Shown: piece by piece, positions 1-5,573 of the stretch
Layout of the letters: each line of letters opens with the position of its first letter
Position numbering within the stretch: the first letter of the stretch is position 1
DNA from: Euzebyaceae bacterium
GTDB taxonomy: Bacteria > Actinomycetota > Nitriliruptoria > Euzebyales > Egibacteraceae
NCBI GenBank assembly: GCA_013696915.1
Contig: JACCXR010000429.1
Coordinates: 1 to 6,295, forward strand
Length of the DNA stretch: 6,295 bases
Direction: 5' to 3'
The notes under the pieces: model-generated
What the model was told of the DNA's origin: nothing
The model's database searches: none
What the model saw: the letters and a program-made list of their open reading frames with translations, nothing else
Position numbers and translations under genes: made by a program

Positions 1-1062
1 GTCTACAACCCCGTCGACCTGGACCCGGCCAGACCGGCCCATCCCGTCTACGTCGGAGCCTTCGACGCGCCGGGCAGCCTGCTGCACCGGGCGTTGGAGG
101 CGGCCGCCCCCCTCGGCCTGCGCATCGGGCGCGATCCCGACGGTCGCGCCGGGGAGCCCGGCGTGCCGCCGGAATTATCGGCGCACGCCGCCGGCATCGC
201 GGCTCCGTCCCGGCTGGCGAGGCTGTACCGCGAATCGGCGGTGTGCCTCGCCGCGCCCTTCACGGCCCCGGCCGGTTCCGGCGTCCCGCTCCGCGCGCTC
301 GAACAGCTCGGGTGCGGCGCGTGGGTGGTCAGCGGACCGAACGAGGCGCTCGCCCGGTCCGCGGGCGACCACGTCCGGTTCGTCCGCGAGGGCGACGACG
401 TCGCCGGGGTGCTCGAGGAGGTCACCGCACAGGGGCCGAGGTCACGGATGGAAGCCAGGGCCGCCATCCGCGCCTTCTTCGACGACCGCACCACGCGTGC
501 CGAGCTCGGCGGACTGGCGAGGTCGCTCCGGCTGGACAGCGATCCGACAGAGGCGCGGGCTGTGTCCGTCCTGGTCCGCCTCGACGTCGGCACTCCGGTC
601 GACACCCTCGTCGCCTCGGTGCTCGGCCAGACCCACCGCCCGCGCGAGGTCGTCGTGGGCGTGCCCCCCGGTGCGGCCGCCGAAGTCTCCCGCGCGCTGG
701 CCGAGCTCGAAGGGGTCGGCCTCGCGGTCGCCGCCGTCGAACGCCCGCCGCAGCCGGACCCCCTGATCGCGACCGCGACGAGCCCCTGGATCACGCTGTG
801 GTCCCCCGCACGAACGTACGGCCCCGCGTTCCTGAAGGACCTGCTGATCGGCGCCGAGTGCTCCCGGGCGCCGGTGGTGGGCTACACCGGCAAGGCGGAC
901 CAGGAGTTCGTCGGCGAGCTCTCGCCCGATGCGGCGCTCGTGGATCGCGCCCTGGCGGTCGACCGGGAGCTGACCACCGACCCGGCCGGCACGTCGACCG
1001 GCCTCGGTGCCTGGGCGCGGGCGGGCGTCCCGCTGTACGGCCTGGCCGAGGCGGACCGGTGA
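1..1062 (+). CDS. Glycosyltransferase-like protein, 5' truncated (GT-B/CgeB-like end plus degenerate GT2-like domain)
   Basis: The frame is open from base 1 to TGA 1060-1062, giving 353 residues with the N-terminus outside the window. Residues about 1-175 resemble the nucleotide-binding half of a GT-B or CgeB-like glycosyltransferase: a beta strand near VYVGAF, then GVPLRALEQLGCGAWVVSG (about 95-112), the usual place where these enzymes have an acidic residue followed by 'G-x-P/W-V-V'. From about residue 186 a second domain begins with VSVLV and ASVLGQTHRPREVVVGV, the GT2 opening pattern. At residues 267-275 the sequence is WSPARTYGP, where relatives I recall carry an Asp-rich DXD-type motif before 'YGP', so metal/sugar-nucleotide binding by this half may be lost. 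The next gene overlaps it by 4 bp. The role is probably surface glycan assembly in the cytoplasm; the sugar and acceptor are unknown. An internal ATG at 94 is not the true start, because the coding pattern continues upstream of it. Confidence 0.8.
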   Translation, partial: VYNPVDLDPARPAHPVYVGAFDAPGSLLHRALEAAAPLGLRIGRDPDGRAGEPGVPPELSAHAAGIAAPSRLARLYRESAVCLAAPFTAPAGSGVPLRALEQLGCGAWVVSGPNEALARSAGDHVRFVREGDDVAGVLEEVTAQGPRSRMEARAAIRAFFDDRTTRAELGGLARSLRLDSDPTEARAVSVLVRLDVGTPVDTLVASVLGQTHRPREVVVGVPPGAAAEVSRALAELEGVGLAVAAVERPPQPDPLIATATSPWITLWSPARTYGPAFLKDLLIGAECSRAPVVGYTGKADQEFVGELSPDAALVDRALAVDRELTTDPAGTSTGLGAWARAGVPLYGLAEADR

Positions 1063-3293
1063 CGGCGGCCACGAGGGTCCCGGCGGTCCGGGCGCTGCTT
1101 TACGGCGACGTCGACCTCAACCTCATCGACGGGTCGGCGATCTGGCTCCAGTCGATCGCCGAGACGTTCACGCGCGCCGGCTGCCGCGTGACCGTCCTCC
1201 TCAAGGCGCCGATCCGCACCACGCGGCTGACCGACCCCATCGCCGCCCTCCCGGGCGTGACCCTCGTCAAGCCCTTCGAGGACGAGCTGCTGCCGGGCCT
1301 GTCGCGGACACTCAGCCCGAACCAGGCCGCGACCCTGCTCACGCGCCTCGACCAGGGCCAGCCGTTCGACCTCATCTGCCTCCGCGGATACCGCCTGGTG
1401 AAACGGGTCATCGGCGAGCAGGCGCTGCGCGGGCGGCTGTGGACCTACCTCACCGACATCCCGCACTCGTCCTACGACCTGACGGCCGGCGACGTGGAGG
1501 ACCTGACCGCCGTCGCCCGCGCCTCCCGCTACCTGCTGTGCCAGACGGAGGAACTGCGGACCTTCCTGGAGACGTCCGTGCCGGCGGCGTGCGGGCGCAG
1601 TGTCCTGTTCCCCCCGGTGATCCCGGACCTCCCCGACATCCCGCCCCGGGAGGCCGTGGGACTCGCCCAGCCGGTCAAGCTCGTGTACACGGGCAAGTTC
1701 GCCCCCAACTGGAACACGCTGGAGATGACGGAGATCCCCGCCGCGCTGGCGGAAAGGGGCATCAGCGCCGAGCTGCACATGGTCGGCGACAAGATCCACG
1801 ACGATCCCAACAACCCCGCGTTCTCGGAGCGCATGGGCCAGGCGCTGCGGGCAACACCCGGGATCGTCTGGCACGGCGGGCGGCCCCGCCAGGAGGCGAT
1901 GGCGATCGCCGCCGGGTGCGACATCGGTCTCGGCTGGCGCTCCCCTGCGCTCGACGCGAGTCTCGAGACGTCGACGAAGGTGCTGGAGTTCGGGGCGCAG
2001 GGGCTGCCGGTCGTGCTGAACCGGACGCCGGCGCACGAAGAGCTCCTGGGCTGCGACTACCCCTTCTTCGTCCAGCAGTTCGCCGACGTGCTCGACGTCG
2101 TGCAGGCGGCGGTCCAGGACCCGGCGGTGCATCCCGCCGCGGCGCAGGCCTGCCGCGCGGCGGCCGAACGCTTCACCGTCACGCGGGCCGCCGAGCGCTT
2201 CCAGGGCTACCTCGCCCGCGCCTTCCCGCGCGTCGAGGCGCTCGCAGCGCGCGCCACGCCGCTGAAGGTGGTCGTCGCCGGCCACGACCTCAAGTTCTTC
2301 ACCCCGGTCCTGCACTACCTGCAGGCCCTCCCGGGCGTCGAGGCCCGCGTCGACGAGTGGTCGGCGCTCGCGATCCACGATCCCCGGCAGAGCGAGGAGC
2401 TGCTGGCCTGGGCCGACGTCGTCATCTGCGAGTGGTGCGGTCCGAACGCCGTCTGGTACAGCCGGCGCAAGCAGGCCCACCAGCGGCTGCTCGTCCGCCT
2501 CCACCGGTTCGAGCTGTACGCCGGCTACCCCGCCCAGGTCGACATCGACGCCGTCGACCAGGTGCTCTGCGTGAGCCCGCACTACGCCGAGCTCACCCGC
2601 ACGATGACGGGCTGGCCTGCCCGCAAGGTTGTCGCACTTCCCAACTGGGTCGACGACCTGCTGCTCGACCGGCCGAAGCTGCCCGGCGCCACGGTGCACC
2701 TGGGCATGATCGGGATCGCGCCGGCCCGCAAGCGGTTGGACCTGGGCCTCGACGTGCTCGAAGCGGTCCGTCGAGTCGACCCGCGGTGCACGCTCTTCGT
2801 GAAGTCGAAGATGCCGTGGGAGTACTGGTGGATCTGGAAGCTCGACGAGGAACGGGACCACTATCGGCAGGTCCTGCGCCGCATCCAGACCTCGCCGCAC
2901 CTGCGGCACGCCGTCGTGTTCGACAGCTTCGGCCCCGACGTGGGCGCGTGGCTCCGCAAGATCGGCTTCGTCCTGTCCACCAGCGACGACGAGAGCTTCC
3001 ATCTCTCACCGGCCGAGGGAATGGCCTCGGGCGCGGTGCCGGTGGTCCGGCACTGGCCCGGCGCCGAGACGATCTACGACGAGCAGTGGCTCCATGACGG
3101 CCCCGAGGAGATGGCCGAGCGCATCCTCGATGTGACCCGCTCCGGCCGGTGGGCGGCGCTGGCGGCGGAGGCACGCGGCGAGCTCCGCGACCGCTACCGC
3201 CTCGACCTCGTCCGTGAGCAGTGGGCCGCGATCCTCACGGAGAACCGCCCCCCGGCGGCCCACACACTTGCAGCCGCTCGCGCCACAGTCTGA
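1059..3293 (+). CDS. Tandem-domain GT4-type glycosyltransferase (744 aa)
   Basis: The GTG start at 1059 overlaps the upstream TGA as GTGA, and the purine-rich GAGGCGG just upstream can serve as a weak ribosome site. The protein has two GT-B domains. Domain 1 (about 5-395) starts VRALLYGDVDLN, has a Rossmann strand and loop LVYTGKFAPNW from L208, and ends its nucleotide site with ETSTKVLEFGAQGLPVV (E303, E310), a shortened form of the GT4 EX7E motif. Domain 2 (about 402-735) starts LKVVVAGHDLKFF, has CEWCG at 457-461, RLHRFEL from 480, LGMIGIAPARKRLD from 548, and a classical EX7E motif, ESFHLSPAE (E645, E653), followed by GMASGAVPVV. No signal peptide or membrane segment is seen, so it should act in the cytoplasm on nucleotide-sugar donors. 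Ordinary GT4 enzymes are about 350-420 residues, so this is two enzymes in one chain. Donor, acceptor and linkage cannot be predicted. Its last 19 codons overlap the convergent methyltransferase gene. Confidence 0.9.
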   Translation: MTAATRVPAVRALLYGDVDLNLIDGSAIWLQSIAETFTRAGCRVTVLLKAPIRTTRLTDPIAALPGVTLVKPFEDELLPGLSRTLSPNQAATLLTRLDQGQPFDLICLRGYRLVKRVIGEQALRGRLWTYLTDIPHSSYDLTAGDVEDLTAVARASRYLLCQTEELRTFLETSVPAACGRSVLFPPVIPDLPDIPPREAVGLAQPVKLVYTGKFAPNWNTLEMTEIPAALAERGISAELHMVGDKIHDDPNNPAFSERMGQALRATPGIVWHGGRPRQEAMAIAAGCDIGLGWRSPALDASLETSTKVLEFGAQGLPVVLNRTPAHEELLGCDYPFFVQQFADVLDVVQAAVQDPAVHPAAAQACRAAAERFTVTRAAERFQGYLARAFPRVEALAARATPLKVVVAGHDLKFFTPVLHYLQALPGVEARVDEWSALAIHDPRQSEELLAWADVVICEWCGPNAVWYSRRKQAHQRLLVRLHRFELYAGYPAQVDIDAVDQVLCVSPHYAELTRTMTGWPARKVVALPNWVDDLLLDRPKLPGATVHLGMIGIAPARKRLDLGLDVLEAVRRVDPRCTLFVKSKMPWEYWWIWKLDEERDHYRQVLRRIQTSPHLRHAVVFDSFGPDVGAWLRKIGFVLSTSDDESFHLSPAEGMASGAVPVVRHWPGAETIYDEQWLHDGPEEMAERILDVTRSGRWAALAAEARGELRDRYRLDLVREQWAAILTENRPPAAHTLAAARATV

Positions 3294-5328
3294 GGGAGCT
3301 CCAGAACGACGCCGCCGGCGGGGCGGGGGCGAACAGCCAGTTCTTGTCGCGGTGCTCCGGGTCGCCCTTGATCTCGTCCCTGGCGTCGAACACGGCCGCG
3401 TCGCTGATCTGGTACCAGCTGTAGCCGTGGGGCGCGAGGGCCTCGGTCAGGTCGTCCTCGCGATAGCCCCCGAGAACCTCGCAGACGATCCACGGACGGC
3501 GCTCGCGGAGGAGCCGCTGAGCGCCGCGCAGGACGTCCGGCTCGGTGGTCTCCGTGTCGATCTTCAGCACGGACGGGTACCGCTGCGTCCGATCGCAGTA
3601 GTCGTCCAGGCGCTCCACGGGGACCGTCAAGGTGTTCGTCGACTGACGGAAGCCCTTGGCCAGCGAGTTCGAGGAGTCGGTCACGTCCGACAGGTAGAAC
3701 GTCGCCGTCCCGGTCTCGGCTCCAAGGGCGATCTCCTCGACATCGATCCGGAGGTCATTCGCCGCCGCGACGGCCCGTGCAACCTCGGCCAGCTCTGGTG
3801 TTGGCTCGAAGGCGACGACCTCCCAGTCGCCCGCCGCGGCGGCCGCCCACGCGAAGACGCCGACGTTCGCGCCGACGTCGAAGGCCGTCGCCGGGCCGGA
3901 CTGTTCCGCGAGCGCCGCGAGGAAACAGGCCACCGTGTCGGGCTCGTAGGCGGCCAACCCGCCCCGCTGCAGCAGGCTCGGCACGTACATGAAGTTGGGC
4001 GCGGTGACGCGCAGGGTGCGGGCGGGCGCGGCGCCGGCGTCGCCGCTCGCCGGCACGGCGAGGTCGAACCGGCGGGGTTCGTGCGCCCGGCGCAGCTGTG
4101 CCTCGATGCGGGCCTGGCCGAGCACCAGGGTGAGCGCGTCCGCGGCCCCGGTCGGCGGCAGCTCGAGGCGCCGCTGCAGGAACTTCACGCCGGCGATGGT
4201 CCTCGGTCCGAAGACGCCGTCGACGGTCAGATTTTGAGTGGTGGCGTGGTTCACCATCTCCTGAACCTTTCGGACTCTGGCGGCGTGGGCGCCGGGGCCG
4301 ATCACGTGGGGGTCCTTGGCGGCGGGCCCCGGAGACGGCGCCGCAGGAGGGGAGGAGGCCGCAGGAGGGGAGGAGGCCGCGCCGGCTCGCGGGTCGGGCG
4401 CGGTCGGCGGTCTTCCGAGCCGCCCGGCGGAACGTCGCAGACCGGCGACGAGGTCAGGAAGGCGCATGGGTGCTCGCTCTCGACTCGGTGATGGACGGCA
4501 GGCGGCCAGCGCCTGTTGCCAGGAAGCCATGGAGCTCCAGAACCGGGCGTCCGGGATGGTCGGGCAGAACAGCCAATTGAGATTGCGGTAGTCCGGGTCG
4601 CCCACGATGCGGTCCCGGCGTGGAAGAGGGACCTCGGGCGCGATCTGGAACCAGCGATAGCCCAGCGGCTCCAGGAGCATCTCGAGATCGGCCTCCGTCC
4701 GGCCGGCGAGGACCTCGCAGACGATCCAGGGCCGATGCTCCGCCAGCAGGGACCCGGCACCTCGAAGGACATCCGGCTCTGTCGACTCGGTGTCGATCTT
4801 CAACAGCGCCGGGACACGCCCGGTCCTGGCCGCGTAGCCGTCAAGCGTCTCGACGGGGACGGTGATGGAGCCCGACGACGGCCGGAAGCCCTTGCGCAAG
4901 GAGTTGGAGCTGTCCGTGGTGTCGGACAGATGGAGGTGAGCCGTCGCGGCCGCAGCCCCGAGCGCCAGCTCCTCGACCGTGTAGTTCAGCCCGTTGTCGA
5001 CGGCGATCGCGCGGGCAACCCTTGCCAGCTCCGGCGTCGGCTCGAAAGCCACCACCTCGCGATCCGAGAGCGCGGCGGCGACGAGCGCGAACACTCCGAC
5101 GTTGGCGCCCACGTCGAACACGGTGCGCCCCTCGACGGTTTCCAGCGCCGCGAGGAAACAGCTGAGCGTGTCCGGTTCGTAGGCCGCCAGACCGCGTCGC
5201 TCAAGCAACCGCGGCACGTACAGCGGCCGCGGTGCTCGGATGGTCAGGCTGGATGCGGGGGGCGGCAGGCGCAGGTAAAAGGTTCGGTTGCCGCTGCCCA
5301 ACCGCCCCGCCGACGTCCACTCAGGCAA
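3235..5328 (-). CDS. Fused FkbM methyltransferase - peptidoglycan-binding-like domain - FkbM methyltransferase (697 aa)
   Basis: I chose TTG at 5328 because GAGGA (5339-5335) lies 6 bases upstream. The frame stays open back to an ATG at 5571, but that extension has no recognisable domain and would cover the whole divergent promoter region. FkbM domain 1 is residues about 31-256: VFDVGANVGVF (70-80, SAM-binding loop), VVAFEPTPEL (92-101), LKIDTE (176-181), WIVCEVL (201-207). An Ala/Pro/Ser linker (about 307-339) leads to a PG_binding_1-like domain (about 348-405) with VDGVFGPRT. FkbM domain 2 is about 444-667: AFDVGANVGVF (482-492), VVAFEPTPEL (504-513), LKIDTE (588-593), WIVCEVL (613-619). 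Both SAM sites look intact. FkbM enzymes are SAM-dependent O-methyltransferases, often found in glycan or polyketide clusters; here a sugar hydroxyl of the surface glycan is the likely but unproven target. No signal peptide is seen. An internal ATG at 4467 could give a shorter second product. Confidence 0.85.
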   Translation of the reverse strand: MPEWTSAGRLGSGNRTFYLRLPPPASSLTIRAPRPLYVPRLLERRGLAAYEPDTLSCFLAALETVEGRTVFDVGANVGVFALVAAALSDREVVAFEPTPELARVARAIAVDNGLNYTVEELALGAAAATAHLHLSDTTDSSNSLRKGFRPSSGSITVPVETLDGYAARTGRVPALLKIDTESTEPDVLRGAGSLLAEHRPWIVCEVLAGRTEADLEMLLEPLGYRWFQIAPEVPLPRRDRIVGDPDYRNLNWLFCPTIPDARFWSSMASWQQALAACRPSPSRERAPMRLPDLVAGLRRSAGRLGRPPTAPDPRAGAASSPPAASSPPAAPSPGPAAKDPHVIGPGAHAARVRKVQEMVNHATTQNLTVDGVFGPRTIAGVKFLQRRLELPPTGAADALTLVLGQARIEAQLRRAHEPRRFDLAVPASGDAGAAPARTLRVTAPNFMYVPSLLQRGGLAAYEPDTVACFLAALAEQSGPATAFDVGANVGVFAWAAAAAGDWEVVAFEPTPELAEVARAVAAANDLRIDVEEIALGAETGTATFYLSDVTDSSNSLAKGFRQSTNTLTVPVERLDDYCDRTQRYPSVLKIDTETTEPDVLRGAQRLLRERRPWIVCEVLGGYREDDLTEALAPHGYSWYQISDAAVFDARDEIKGDPEHRDKNWLFAPAPPAASFWSSLRLWRERLQVCGPPGGGSP
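3328..4002 (-). other. FkbM domain 2 (second copy of internal duplication)
   Basis: This is the C-terminal methyltransferase copy. It keeps the Gly-rich SAM loop, the Glu of AFEPTPEL and the LKIDTE motif, with Thr-Thr following where other FkbM enzymes have a Gly. Homology to copy 1 continues past the domain edge through FWSSLRLW to a shared Cys encoded at 3262-3264, inside the stretch that also encodes the end of the glycosyltransferase on the other strand. Confidence 0.85.
4114..4287 (-). other. PG_binding_1-like domain between the two methyltransferase domains
   Basis: About 58 residues follow the PG_binding_1 pattern: V-x-x-V-Q near the start, LTVDGVFGPRT in the middle, then GVKFLQRRLELPPTG and a closing A-L-T-L-V-L. 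These domains normally sit on exported cell-wall enzymes and bind peptidoglycan. Here the domain lies inside a protein with no visible export signal, so wall binding is doubtful; a scaffold or glycan-binding role is possible. Confidence 0.75.
4340..4375 (-). repeat. Two 18-bp direct repeats in the linker
   Basis: On the plus strand GCCGCAGGAGGGGAGGAG occurs twice back to back (4340-4357 and 4358-4375), followed by GCCGC. On the coding strand the two units encode AASSPP twice within the Ala/Pro/Ser linker ahead of the peptidoglycan-binding-like domain. An exact in-frame repeat like this can change copy number and so linker length. Confidence 0.9.
4561..5238 (-). other. FkbM domain 1 (first copy of internal duplication)
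   Basis: This is the N-terminal methyltransferase copy. By eye it aligns with the second copy (3328-4002) over its whole length with no large gap and with well over half of residues the same. Shared blocks include GLAAYEPDT, FDVGANVGVF, VVAFEPTPELA, DSSNSL, LKIDTE, TEPDVLRGA and RPWIVCEVL. After the Asp-Thr-Glu motif it has Ser-Thr where typical FkbM proteins have a Gly (LKIDxEG). Confidence 0.85.
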
Positions 5329-5372
5329 GGAGGATCCTCGACGTCGTGCTTCGGGCGTGGCAGCGTAGCAGG

Positions 5373-5388
5373 CGTTCTTTCGAGAACG
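5373..5388. promoter_or_regulatory. Candidate operator: CGTTCT-N4-AGAACG dyad
   Basis: CGTTCT (5373-5378), spacer TTCG, then AGAACG (5383-5388) form a perfect 6-bp inverted repeat. It lies between the two outward-facing -10-like hexamers and covers the place of the plus-strand -35, where a repressor could control both directions. It is not the LexA form, which has CGAAC then GTTCG. No regulator gene is in the window. A short dyad can arise by chance. Confidence 0.35.
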
Positions 5389-5414
5389 GGCGGGGCGCAG
5401 TAGGCTGGTGCCCG

Positions 5415-5573
5415 ATGCAGGCGTTCCGAGGGGTGGCTTCGTGCCTCGAAGCCCGTCTGAGTCGTGAATCGCCGAGGCTCGTGCGAGGCGATTCTCATGA
5501 CCTCGGTCGTGGCGGTCGAGCAGCGACCGCCATGCGAATGCTGAGACCAATCGCGAGGCTGTCCGGCACATGA
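5415..5573 (+). CDS. Possible leaderless 52-codon leader frame upstream of the permease
   Basis: ATG at 5415 lies 8 bases after the -10-like TAGGCT, the layout of a leaderless actinobacterial transcript. The frame ends at TGA 5571-5573, overlapping the permease ATG as ATGA, which would couple translation. The peptide has ten Arg in 52 residues, no signal or domain that I recognise, and contains both hairpins (codons about 18-27 and 32-40). It could be a leader peptide sensing translation, or a chance frame in GC-rich DNA; there is no homology evidence from sequence alone. Confidence 0.25.
   Translation: MQAFRGVASCLEARLSRESPRLVRGDSHDLGRGGRAATAMRMLRPIARLSGT
5466..5494 (+). promoter_or_regulatory. 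Inverted repeat in permease leader (hairpin 1)
   Basis: GAATCGCC (5466-5473) and GGCGATTC (5487-5494) form a perfect 8-bp inverted repeat with a 13-base loop. An overlapping smaller hairpin, CTCG-TG-CGAG (5478-5487), would compete with it. It could be an RNA hairpin in the permease leader or a DNA operator. No T-run follows, so it is not a typical intrinsic terminator. Confidence 0.45.
5508..5534 (+). promoter_or_regulatory. Strong inverted repeat in permease leader (hairpin 2)
   Basis: TGGCGGTCG (5510-5518), loop AGCAG, then CGACCGCCA (5524-5532) form a perfect 9-bp GC-rich stem. In RNA it extends by a G-U and a C-G pair to 5508-5534. It ends about 35 bases before the permease ATG. With no T-run after it, a leader structure or attenuator is more likely than a standard terminator; a T-less actinobacterial terminator cannot be excluded. 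Confidence 0.5.

Larger units (their letters stand above)
5329..5569. promoter_or_regulatory. Divergent control region between methyltransferase and permease genes
   Basis: These 241 bp separate the two divergent starts and should hold promoters for both. TAGGCT at 5401-5406 (plus) and TACGCT on the minus strand (5367-5362) fit the actinobacterial TAnnnT -10 pattern and face away from each other. No good TTGAC-type -35 box is present for either. Dyad symmetry and two hairpins in the region are listed separately. The promoter calls are weak and rest only on hexamer matching and position. Confidence 0.4.

Noticed and set aside
882..3002. Long minus-strand open frame of about 700 codons opposite the glycosyltransferase gene
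   Set aside because: It is an antisense shadow of high-GC coding sequence. Its translation has no recognisable motif, while the plus strand encodes clear GT4 motifs.
3290..3330. Possible bidirectional terminator near the convergent gene ends (GGAGCTCC, CCGCCGGCGG)
   Set aside because: These are short palindromes without a proper loop or T-run, and they lie within the methyltransferase coding sequence.
3214..4491. Plus-strand open frame of 425 codons opposite the methyltransferase gene
   Set aside because: The translation is Gly/Arg-rich with no domain and lies opposite clear FkbM motifs, so it is a shadow frame.
5330..5339. Perfect palindrome GAGGATCCTC at the methyltransferase ribosome site
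   Set aside because: It has no loop, so it cannot form a useful RNA hairpin. The symmetry follows from the GAGGA ribosome site next to TCCTC and could be chance.
5373..5388. LexA (SOS) box
   Set aside because: The half-sites are CGTTCT and AGAACG, the reverse of the CGAAC-N4-GTTCG arrangement, and no repair gene is nearby.
5329..5571. N-terminal extension of the methyltransferase to the ATG at 5571 (81 more residues)
   Set aside because: The extra residues show no domain, match nothing in the second copy, would cover the whole divergent promoter region and share CATG with the permease start. TTG at 5328 has a well-placed GAGGA.
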